Below are positions 1 through 5,587 of a stretch of DNA of 9,839 bases, in pieces. The notes under the pieces are model-generated. The model had not been told where the DNA came from. It searched no databases and saw only the letters and a list, made by a program, of their open reading frames with translations. Each line of letters begins with the position of its first letter. Within the stretch, counting starts at the first letter, position 1. A program made the translations under genes and the position numbers. The stretch comes from Spirochaetales bacterium (GTDB lineage: Bacteria; Spirochaetota; Spirochaetia; DSM-27196; SLST01): assembly GCA_028284845.1 (NCBI GenBank), contig JANQQY010000152.1, forward strand, positions 1 through 9,839, written 5' to 3'.

Positions 1-697
1 CAAGGTCTTCCACGGCGGCATTGGCGCGAGCGACCGTGCCCTGCAGTGCCACGATCGTCTCATCCACGGAGACAAAGATATCTGCGATCGGTCCCTCGCT
101 CTGCTGCCCGTTGACGATCGCCGTCACCTCATCCACGAGCAACTCGATGCTTCCGGCCAGGAGTGTGACGTCGTTGAGCGCCGGCTCGATTCCAACCAGT
201 GCCCGCTCAACCGTGTCGAGGATCTGTCCGATCTGATCGGCGTCTCGCAGGACGATGACACGGTTTTCCTCGCGCAGGCGAAGCCCCTGTTTCGAGTCGT
301 AGATCGGTATCTGCGAGCCTTCCGGCAAGGGTGGGGTAGCCTCTCTTCCCTGGTGGAAGATGATCTCACCCCCGCCCAGGGGGTTGCTTACCACTTGGAT
401 GATCGAGTCCGCAGTGACCTTGTCGATGTACTCTTCCTGGATCGTAAACCGGACGTCGACCTCATTGTCTTCGGTCAGTCCGATGGTAGTTACTCTGCCA
501 ATCGTGAAGCCGCGAAAGTTGATCGACATCCCTACCGAAACGTCTTTCGCGGAGTCGATCAGTGCAAAAAACTCGAAGTTCTGTCGAAACCAGCGCTGAT
601 TTGCGCCCATAAGAACGAGCAGCACAATCGTCAGAGCCATCGCGAGGATGACAAAGACTCCAACAACCTGATTTGCGAAGCGATATCGCAGCTTCAT
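1..697 (-). CDS. mlaD: MlaD-like MCE-domain lipid-transport protein (3' end outside window)
   Basis: I read 232 residues from ATG at 697; the C-terminus lies beyond the left edge. A single N-terminal membrane segment spans about residues 9-31. It is followed by an MCE (mammalian cell entry) domain at about 40-135, with the family-typical stretch from VSVGMSINFRGFTIGRV (53-69) to SNPLGGGEIIF. The remaining residues look like a long helical tail. MCE proteins of this type are anchored in the inner membrane, reach into the periplasm, and pass phospholipids to or from an MlaE/MlaF ABC complex. That role fits the two genes immediately upstream, 43 bases away in the same direction. No strong Shine-Dalgarno is visible, so translation may be coupled to the ATPase gene. 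The family call is firm; the lipid and direction of transport are not visible here. Confidence 0.9.
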   Translation of the reverse strand, partial: MKLRYRFANQVVGVFVILAMALTIVLLVLMGANQRWFRQNFEFFALIDSAKDVSVGMSINFRGFTIGRVTTIGLTEDNEVDVRFTIQEEYIDKVTADSIIQVVSNPLGGGEIIFHQGREATPPLPEGSQIPIYDSKQGLRLREENRVIVLRDADQIGQILDTVERALVGIEPALNDVTLLAGSIELLVDEVTAIVNGQQSEGPIADIFVSVDETIVALQGTVARANAAVEDL

Positions 698-740
698 CCG
701 TGGCAGAGTCTAGCTCACGGCGCTCCAGCAGTCAACGAAA

Positions 741-1628
741 CTATTGGAGAAAGGGGTTTGTGTCGGGGTCCATCAGCTCCAGGATGTCGCCGTCGTAGGT
801 GGCGGTCTCGCTGAGAACATCGGACAAGACCCGCTCGATTTCCGGGTCGTTGGATCGGGCGACGTCGTAGAGCGTTCCAAAGGTCAGTATGCGACCGTCG
901 CGGATAACAAGGACGTAGTCGGCGAGCTGGCTCGCAATACGAGCGTCATGCGTCACGGCAATCACCGTTCGGCCTCGCCTGCGTAGGTCGCGGAGCTTGC
1001 GAATCACCAGGTCAATTCGCTCGGAATCGATGCTGGTCGTCGGCTCATCCATAAAGATCAGCTCGGGATCATGAACAATGGCTCTGATAAACGAGATCGT
1101 CTTGCGGTCGCCTGCAGAGACCTGGGACGGACGGAGTTTGAGCCTGCGACCGGCCTGGAGCTCCTTCGCCATTCGTGTGACCTGGGTCAGAGCCTCCTCC
1201 GCGTTGATGTGTGGGCTGTGATATTGAAGAGGAAGGATCATGTTCTGCTCAAGGGTGAGGTTCTGCCAGAGCGCAGCGTCCTGGAAGACAAACCCGTTGC
1301 GCGCTCGGAGTGCCTCAAGCTCCCTGTCGGAGATCCGCGCCGGATTCTGCCCAAGAATTTCGACGGTTCCGGTCTCAGGCACCACAAGGCCCGCAGCCGC
1401 CTTCAGGAGAGTACTCTTGCCCGAACCCGACGGTCCCATGACAACCGTACATGCGCTCGCCGGAAAGTCGACTGTGATCTCCTCGAGCACGTCGGTCTCC
1501 TCGAACCGGACGCTGACGTCACGGAGCGAGCACGCCGGCGTCGACTCCGATTCGGGTACCTCTTCGATCGATCCCAAGGCGCCAAGGAGCGAATCGTCGA
1601 TCTGGTCGAAGCCGCTCTCGTCACTCAT
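741..1628 (-). CDS. mlaF: MlaF-like ABC transporter ATPase
   Basis: A 295-residue ABC ATPase, the probable energy-coupling subunit of the Mla-type lipid transporter made with the permease upstream and the MCE protein downstream. Walker A is GPSGSGKST (65-73), the Q-loop is VFQD (Q116), Walker B is LIFMDEP (190-196, catalytic E195), the D-loop region is TSID (198-201) and the switch histidine is H227. The signature motif is unusual: VSAGDRK (170-176) where LSGGQ or, in MlaF, LSGG-plus-R is expected. A roughly 33-residue acidic N-terminal extension precedes the domain, and a short tail follows it. The ATG shares the sequence ATGA with the permease stop codon (4-base overlap), and no Shine-Dalgarno precedes it, so translational coupling is likely. 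The ABC fold is certain; the MlaF role rests on the neighbours. Confidence 0.92.
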   Translation of the reverse strand: MSDESGFDQIDDSLLGALGSIEEVPESESTPACSLRDVSVRFEETDVLEEITVDFPASACTVVMGPSGSGKSTLLKAAAGLVVPETGTVEILGQNPARISDRELEALRARNGFVFQDAALWQNLTLEQNMILPLQYHSPHINAEEALTQVTRMAKELQAGRRLKLRPSQVSAGDRKTISFIRAIVHDPELIFMDEPTTSIDSERIDLVIRKLRDLRRRGRTVIAVTHDARIASQLADYVLVIRDGRILTFGTLYDVARSNDPEIERVLSDVLSETATYDGDILELMDPDTNPFLQ

Positions 1629-2407
1629 ATGTAGTACGCCACTGTGATGACTGCGTTCGCCACGATCAAGAGCGTGATGCCTCGACCGACCGAGCGGATC
1701 GCCGCGACCGGAATCTCGGTCGAGGATCGTTCGACTTGCAGGCCGGAGAAGGTCGCCACGAGAGAGGTAATCGCACCAAAGACGAGGCTCTTGATGACGC
1801 TGGCAGCCACGTCGTCAACACTCAAGGCCGCGAGAAGACCGTTGTAGTACTCGGAGATAGAGATCGGATTCACGAACTGTGTGACCACGTATGACCCAAG
1901 AAGTCCAAAGAGATTGAAGTAGAGGTTGAGAACGACGGTGCTCAGCGTCACGCCAAGGAAGCGCGGGACGACGATGTGTCGGATGGGATTGATCCCCGTG
2001 ACGGAGTAGGCCTCGATCTCGTGGCTGATGACCATATTGCCGAGTTCCGTGGCGATTGCCGTGCCGGATCGCGCCGTTATGATCAGCGCGGTGAGAATGG
2101 GTCCCAGCTCCCGCGTGATCACGATGATGAGGATGTCGTAGATCAGCTGACCCTGGCCGAACTGCGGTAGCAGGCTGAGGCCCTGGATGATGATTACGGC
2201 GCCGAGACTCAGGCTCAGGATGGCGATGATGTTGAGCGCCTCCACGCCTGTGAAGAGCATCTGCATCGTAAGGACCCGGCTTCCGGCGCGTCGGCGTCCA
2301 AGAAAGCGACCCGTTTGTCGGAACACTTCCACCATGAACCCAAGGCCGTAGAGCAGGCGGCGTCCCCGATCAATTGTCCGAGCTCCAACCCGCTCAATGG
2401 GTCCCAT
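1625..2407 (-). CDS. mlaE: MlaE-family ABC transporter permease
   Basis: A 260-residue integral membrane protein, the usual length for MlaE. The diagnostic stretch begins RELGPILTALIITARSG (99-115) and continues through TELGNM (120-125); GINPIRHIVVPR (138-149) is a second family hallmark. Hydrophobic segments lie near 52-76, 90-112, 150-178, 200-222 and 243-260. I chose ATG 2407 because GGAG lies seven bases before it and the product then has the standard length. The frame stays open upstream, but that part is arginine-rich and merely overlaps the PHP gene. The start lies 14 bases inside the end of the PHP gene, and the 3' end overlaps the ATPase start by four bases. It should form the membrane dimer that binds MlaF on the cytoplasmic side and MlaD on the periplasmic side. 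Confidence 0.93.
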   Translation of the reverse strand: MGPIERVGARTIDRGRRLLYGLGFMVEVFRQTGRFLGRRRAGSRVLTMQMLFTGVEALNIIAILSLSLGAVIIIQGLSLLPQFGQGQLIYDILIIVITRELGPILTALIITARSGTAIATELGNMVISHEIEAYSVTGINPIRHIVVPRFLGVTLSTVVLNLYFNLFGLLGSYVVTQFVNPISISEYYNGLLAALSVDDVAASVIKSLVFGAITSLVATFSGLQVERSSTEIPVAAIRSVGRGITLLIVANAVITVAYYI

Positions 2408-3245
2408 CGTCGTTCTCCGTGTGCAGAGGGATCCCCTCAAGGAAGCGATCGTCGATCGGCCTCTCGTCGCACGACCTCCCAAGGCGCCGACCTCCATCCG
2501 GCGAATGGAAATCACTTCCGGCGGTCGTTATGAGTCCGAGCTCTCGCGCCATCGCGGCGATCCTGTGGCCGTCGCGGCAGGCGAGGTTCGCATGGTACGC
2601 CTCAACCCCGTCGAGACCCTCACCCCTCCAACGTTTGAGTGAGCGTGCCAGATCGTCCCAGTCGAGCCGGAGCGTGTGCGGGTGTGCAAGGACAGCAACC
2701 CCGCCCGCGCTATGCACGATGTCGCACGTCTTGCCTACGCTGAGCCCACGCTTTGGCACGTAGAATCGCGCCCCCTCGCCCAGCATGGTATCAAACGCCT
2801 CCTGAAAGCTTGTGACATGCCCGTTCTGCTTTAACCACCGGGCGAAGTGCGGACGCCCCACATTCTTGTGTCCCGCAATTTCGATGAGTTGGTCGTACTC
2901 GACCGGCACTCCGCCCTGGTTGAGACGAGAGACCATTTCGAGATTGCGTTCCTCCCGAAACCGCTGCGCGAGTCCGAGCCTATCGCCCGCGCTACCTGTC
3001 CAGTTCGCAAGTCCAAGCCCAAGAAGGTGAAAGACGCCCTGGAAATGCTCGACCTCGAGCTCGATGCCCGGCACAAACCGAATCGATCTGGCTCTCGCGG
3101 CAGCCGTCGCTTCGTCGAGCCCTGCCACCGTGTCGTGATCCGTAAGCGCGATCGCTCGAAGACCCTCCGCGTCAGCGAGTCCGATGAGTTCGGCTGGTGC
3201 GAGTGTGCCGTCCGATGCGGTTGAATGCGCGTGGAGATCGACCAT
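2394..3245 (-). CDS. PHP-domain metal-dependent phosphoesterase (RNase AM / nucleoside bisphosphatase type)
   Basis: 283 residues beginning MVDLHAHSTASDG. All expected metal-binding motifs of the PHP fold are present: HAH (5-7), D12, TDHD (35-38), GIELE (60-64), H73, GRPHF (130-134), AHPH (187-190) and GSDFH (243-247). Length and motif order match the YciV/TrpH group, which includes 5'-nucleases (RNase AM) and 3',5'-nucleoside bisphosphate phosphatases, so a role in RNA end trimming or nucleotide recycling in the cytoplasm is likely. I cannot tell which substrate. ATG 3245 was chosen because the conserved strand begins there; the open frame upstream runs into the divergent gene. No Shine-Dalgarno precedes it. 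A TATACT hexamer (minus strand, 3259-3254) ends eight bases before the ATG, so the message may be leaderless. Its end overlaps the mlaE start by 14 bases. Confidence 0.9.
   Translation of the reverse strand: MVDLHAHSTASDGTLAPAELIGLADAEGLRAIALTDHDTVAGLDEATAAARARSIRFVPGIELEVEHFQGVFHLLGLGLANWTGSAGDRLGLAQRFREERNLEMVSRLNQGGVPVEYDQLIEIAGHKNVGRPHFARWLKQNGHVTSFQEAFDTMLGEGARFYVPKRGLSVGKTCDIVHSAGGVAVLAHPHTLRLDWDDLARSLKRWRGEGLDGVEAYHANLACRDGHRIAAMARELGLITTAGSDFHSPDGGRRLGRSCDERPIDDRFLEGIPLHTENDDGTH
2408..2418 (-). promoter_or_regulatory. Ribosome binding site of the MlaE gene
   Basis: On the minus strand, GGAG (2418-2415) stands seven bases before ATG 2407, inside the last codons of the PHP-domain gene. 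It decides the permease start against the longer open frame and implies translation coupled to the upstream gene. Confidence 0.7.
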
Positions 3246-3290
3246 GCCCGGCCAGTATAACCGTGCGGTGGCCCTGCACGCGGAAACTTT

Positions 3291-3306
3291 CTTGATATAA
3301 TGCAAG
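3291..3306. promoter_or_regulatory. Candidate Crp/Fnr-family operator over the -10
   Basis: CTTG and CAAG form an inverted repeat separated by eight bases. The core fits the TTG-N8-CAA layout of Fnr-type half-sites (Fnr consensus TTGAT-N4-ATCAA); the left half, TTGAT, is exact and the right half is partial. It lies exactly over the -10 of an operon that encodes a Crp-family regulator, so autorepression is a natural inference, not a demonstrated one. Confidence 0.4.
3293..3301 (+). promoter_or_regulatory. Extended -10 promoter of the cNMP/TPR-Crp operon
   Basis: TGATATAAT is a perfect extended -10 element (TGn plus TATAAT at 3296-3301). No good -35 hexamer lies at the usual distance, which extended -10 promoters tolerate. 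Transcription would begin near 3308, giving a leader of about 30 bases that carries a good ribosome site. This excludes the ATG at 3300, which lies inside the -10 itself. Confidence 0.65.
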
Positions 3307-3327
3307 ACAGTGTTTACAGTTTTTGTC

Positions 3328-3341
3328 AGGAGAGACTTTTG
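3328..3341 (+). promoter_or_regulatory. Ribosome binding site and TTG start of the cNMP/TPR gene
   Basis: AGGAGAG (3328-3334) is followed, six bases after AGGAG, by TTG at 3339, in frame with the conserved protein. The next ATG (3351) is 18 bases from AGGAG, too far for efficient use. The earlier ATG (3300) is inside the promoter. TTG 3339 is therefore the best start. Confidence 0.65.
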
Positions 3342-4340
3342 CCGCGTCCCATGAGCTTCAAGGCCAACTCGGTCATCTACTTCCGTGGGGATGTGAGCGA
3401 CAAGATCTATATCCTCAAGTCCGGCCGCATCAGCCTCAATTCGAACGATATTGAGACGGGCCAGGAGATACACGACTACATCCAGACCGGCGAGTTCTTT
3501 GGCGTGAAGAGCGCCATGGGAAAGTATCCGCGCGAAGAAGACGCCGTAGTCCTATCGACCACCACCGTGATTCAGTTTTCCGTGCCTGAGTTCGAGGCGC
3601 TCGTCAGCCAGAACACAACGCTAATCATGAAGATGCTCAAAGTCTTCAGTAATCAGTTGCGCCGTATTCACGTGAAGGTCAGCTCCTTGCTCGCGGAGGA
3701 GGAGCACGTTGATCCTGAGGCAGGGCTCTTCAACATCGGGCAGTACTACCTTGGCAAGAAGCGCTACGTGCAAGCACTCCATGCCTTCCGCCGCTATCTG
3801 ACCTACTATCCGTCAGGGACCTTCAACCAGAAGGCCAACGAGTTTGCCCTCAAGGCCGAGCAGTTTGCGCAGCAGTACGGCGCAGGGAAGGGACCCAGTA
3901 TTCAGGGGCTCGACTCAAGCGTCGGCGGGACCGCGGCGAAACCAGATACCGGGCGGCAGATGTCGGACGCGGCCAAGCAGTACTACGCGGCGGTGAGTGT
4001 CTTCAGCCAGCAGAAGTACGCCGAAGCGCTTCGCTCGTTCAAGAAGATTGCGGAAGAGAGTGCCGATGAGGAGTTCCGAATCAAGAGCCTCTTCGAGATA
4101 GGCCGGTGCTTCTTTAACCTCGAGCAGTACGACAACTGCATCAAGCACTTCAAGAGCCTGATTCAGCGCTATCCAAAGCTGCCGGAACTCGCCGACGCGC
4201 TGTTCCACGTTGGCCAGAGTTACAATGAGAAGGGTGATCAAGAGAAGGCCGAGAGTTTCTTCCAGAAAATCCTCAGTATGCCGGGAACCAGTGAGACCGT
4301 TCTCAGAAAGGTACGCCGAGCAATGAAGGCTGCATCATGA
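3339..4340 (+). CDS. Cyclic-nucleotide-binding-fold protein with TPR repeats, no DNA-binding domain
   Basis: 333 residues from TTG 3339. Residues about 5-110 form a cNMP-binding beta-barrel (VIYFRGDVSDKIYILKSGRISL, then a GEFFG turn). The phosphate-binding cassette is degenerate: where ligand-binding members have R-S-A after the short helix, this has REEDAVV, so cyclic-nucleotide binding is doubtful. A helix follows where Crp proteins have their dimer helix, but no winged helix comes after it. Instead, TPR-like repeats occur near 130-175 and again at about 213-310, in the style of CpoB/YbgF or outer-membrane assembly TPR proteins. The two TPR blocks are separated by a Gly/Ser/Pro-rich linker. 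No signal peptide is visible, so it is probably cytoplasmic. It overlaps the Crp-type gene by ATGA and is likely made with it. A protein-interaction or scaffolding partner of that regulator is my inference. Confidence 0.85.
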   Translation: MPRPMSFKANSVIYFRGDVSDKIYILKSGRISLNSNDIETGQEIHDYIQTGEFFGVKSAMGKYPREEDAVVLSTTTVIQFSVPEFEALVSQNTTLIMKMLKVFSNQLRRIHVKVSSLLAEEEHVDPEAGLFNIGQYYLGKKRYVQALHAFRRYLTYYPSGTFNQKANEFALKAEQFAQQYGAGKGPSIQGLDSSVGGTAAKPDTGRQMSDAAKQYYAAVSVFSQQKYAEALRSFKKIAEESADEEFRIKSLFEIGRCFFNLEQYDNCIKHFKSLIQRYPKLPELADALFHVGQSYNEKGDQEKAESFFQKILSMPGTSETVLRKVRRAMKAAS

Positions 4341-4972
4341 ACCTCGAGGCATTCGAGCGATTTGCCGTAAGCTACGAACCGGGCGAGATCATCTTCTGCG
4401 AGTACGAGCCCGGAGATGCGTTCTACCTGATCCAAGGCGGGCGCGTCCAGATCTCACGCATCATGGGCGACATTGAGAAGACGCTTGATGTCCTTCAGCA
4501 GGGGGAGATCTTTGGCGAGATGGCGATCCTTGAGGAGGCTCCTCGCTCGGCAACCGCAAGCGCGATTGAGAGGGTGAAGTGTCTCGAATTCAATCGCGCG
4601 AATTTCGAGATCCTCATGCGGGGTCAGCCAGCAATCGCCCTACGGCTTCTGAAGCTGTTTACAAAGCGAATCTACGACCAGCGGCGCAGGTTTATGATCC
4701 TGACGCTGGACGATGTGCAGGCGCGCGTTGCCGACGTCTTCCTGATGCTCAACGAGATGCAGGTGAATCCTGCTGAAGAGGAGATGGACGAGCGAGTCTT
4801 CCAGACCACGCAGGATGATGTTGCGCATTGGGCGGGTCTTTCGTCGGAAGAAACGCGCCACGTGTTAAACCACTTTGTGAGCCAGCGCCGCCTCGAGGTC
4901 CAGAAGGATCAGATTATCGTCAAGAACATCAATGAGTTTATTCGATTCGTCTCGAGCCGGCGGAAACAGTAG
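4337..4972 (+). CDS. Crp/Fnr-family transcriptional regulator
   Basis: 211 residues, the standard length for Crp/Fnr proteins. The N-terminal cNMP-binding domain has an intact phosphate-binding cassette: GEIFGEMAILEEAPRSATA (56-74), with E57, R70 and S71 in the positions that hold the cyclic phosphate in Crp. The long dimerisation helix runs about 97-135. The C-terminal winged helix has TQDDVAHWAGLSSEETRHVL (158-177), with E171, R174 and H175 in the recognition helix; this differs from both E. coli Crp and Fnr, so the target sequence cannot be copied from them. No Fnr-type cysteine cluster is seen. The start is supported by GAAGG seven bases before ATG 4337 and by the 4-base overlap with the preceding gene. 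Probably a cAMP- or cGMP-responsive DNA-binding protein; no nucleotide cyclase lies in the window. Confidence 0.93.
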   Translation: MNLEAFERFAVSYEPGEIIFCEYEPGDAFYLIQGGRVQISRIMGDIEKTLDVLQQGEIFGEMAILEEAPRSATASAIERVKCLEFNRANFEILMRGQPAIALRLLKLFTKRIYDQRRRFMILTLDDVQARVADVFLMLNEMQVNPAEEEMDERVFQTTQDDVAHWAGLSSEETRHVLNHFVSQRRLEVQKDQIIVKNINEFIRFVSSRRKQ

Positions 4973-5408
4973 ACGCCTGCTGATCGTTGTGGTTCTTGTC
5001 GCGATCGGCGGGAACCTTCAAGCGCAAGACCGACTTCTGCGATCAGTAGCATTCACCGAAGCGCTCTTTCCGGCTGCTGTTGTGATTGGGAACGGTCTTG
5101 AGGATCCCCTGGACGCGGCATTTTTGGGTGGTTCGCTTGCCTTGCATACAGCACCGAACATCCTGCTGTTCATCGCTGAATCATCGGGTAGGGCCGATCT
5201 CACGAGAACCGCTCGTCTCGTCAGTGCAGTATCCGGTTTCGCTACATCAGCGGCTGGCCTTGCGATTGGAATCCCACTGCTCCTTGGGGCGTTCCCATCG
5301 TGGAACCTTGAACCGTACGCCGGTTGGCTGATCGCGGTTTCAATACCCACCGGATTCGCTGCGGCGGTCGATCTTGTACCCTACAACGTGGAGTCGAGGC
5401 TCGAGTAG
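4932..5408 (+). CDS. Unrecognised small exported or membrane protein
   Basis: 158 residues that I do not recognise. The N-terminus resembles a signal sequence or membrane anchor: SRR (13-15), a hydrophobic core LLIVVVLVAIGG (16-27), then LQA-QD (29-33), a plausible signal-peptidase site. Further hydrophobic stretches lie near 62-82, 95-120 and 128-148, suggesting two or three membrane passes. The start overlaps the Crp-type gene by 41 bases, and no convincing Shine-Dalgarno precedes ATG 4932, so translation is probably coupled. Codon use looks like that of its neighbours, and the frame is open to a clean stop just before the tRNA promoter. Position suggests it is the last gene of the cNMP/TPR-Crp unit. 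No function is proposed. Confidence 0.7.
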   Translation: MSLFDSSRAGGNSRRLLIVVVLVAIGGNLQAQDRLLRSVAFTEALFPAAVVIGNGLEDPLDAAFLGGSLALHTAPNILLFIAESSGRADLTRTARLVSAVSGFATSAAGLAIGIPLLLGAFPSWNLEPYAGWLIAVSIPTGFAAAVDLVPYNVESRLE

Positions 5409-5413
5409 CGGGC

Positions 5414-5442
5414 TTCACATCAAAAGTGCGATCGACTATATT
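5414..5442 (+). promoter_or_regulatory. Sigma-70 type promoter of the tRNA gene
   Basis: TTCACA (5414-5419, five of six to TTGACA) and TATATT (5437-5442, five of six to TATAAT) are separated by exactly 17 bases. The predicted start near 5449 is only about three bases before the mature tRNA, as is common for tRNA genes. With no terminator after the tRNA, it may also feed the flagellar genes. Confidence 0.7.
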
Positions 5443-5451
5443 TCGTCTGCT

Positions 5452-5523
5452 GCCAAGATAGCTCAGTGGTAGAGCAGCTCACTCGTAATGAGCAGGTCCG
5501 CGGTTCGAATCCGCGTCTTGGCT
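5452..5523 (+). tRNA. tRNA-Thr (anticodon CGT)
   Basis: A complete cloverleaf can be folded by eye. The acceptor stem GCCAAGA pairs with TCTTGGC (5516-5522), the D stem is GCTC/GAGC, the anticodon stem is GCTCA/TGAGC, and the T stem is CGCGG/CCGCG around TTCGAAT; every stem is fully paired. The seven-base anticodon loop CTCGTAA (5482-5488) places CGT at 5484-5486, reading the threonine codon ACG. G1-C72, C2-G71 and anticodon bases G35-U36 fit threonyl-tRNA identity. The discriminator base is T, and CCA is not encoded (TTCT follows the stem), so the cell must add CCA with a nucleotidyltransferase. Confidence 0.97.
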
Positions 5524-5524
5524 T

Positions 5525-5587
5525 CTCCCAATCCACCCTAAGCGCCTCCTGCACACTCGCCGACAATGATAGTGGGAGGGCCATGTG
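5525..5587 (+). promoter_or_regulatory. flgF leader: ribosome site, GTG start and pairing segments
   Basis: GGGAGGG (5574-5580) followed by GTG at 5585 sets the flgF start. The ATG at 5583 is out of frame, and ATG 5597 would cut the conserved N-terminus. Two upstream segments could pair with this ribosome site: CTCCCA (5525-5530) with TGGGAG (5573-5578), and CCTCC (5545-5549) with GGAGG (5575-5579). In a transcript reading through from the tRNA, these could mask the site. Confidence 0.5.
5539..5566 (+). promoter_or_regulatory. Possible sigma-28 (FliA-type) promoter before flgF
   Basis: GCCGACAA (5559-5566) matches seven of eight bases of the FliA -10 consensus GCCGATAA. TAAG (5539-5542) stands 16 bases before it, one base beyond the usual TAAA-N15 arrangement. 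Transcription would begin near 5573, directly at the flgF ribosome site. The -35 half is weak, and rod genes are read by the housekeeping factor in some spirochaetes, so this is only a candidate. Confidence 0.35.

Noticed and set aside
353..1634. Plus-strand open frames across the MCE and ATPase genes
   Set aside because: They mirror strongly conserved minus-strand genes, lack recognisable domains and have no ribosome sites; they are side effects of GC-rich coding sequence.
2408..2515. Longer MlaE N-terminus from ATG 2515
   Set aside because: The added 36 residues are arginine-rich, lie wholly inside the PHP gene, and make the protein longer than the family; ATG 2407 has its own ribosome site.
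2753..2770. TTGGCACG resembling another sigma-54 -24 element
   Set aside because: At the -12 position the bases are CG instead of GC, and it lies inside the PHP coding region on the opposite strand with no gene start downstream.
3246..3473. 76-residue N-terminal extension of the PHP protein
   Set aside because: It is antisense to the start of the cNMP/TPR gene and its promoter, and the PHP fold begins right at M-VDLHAH.
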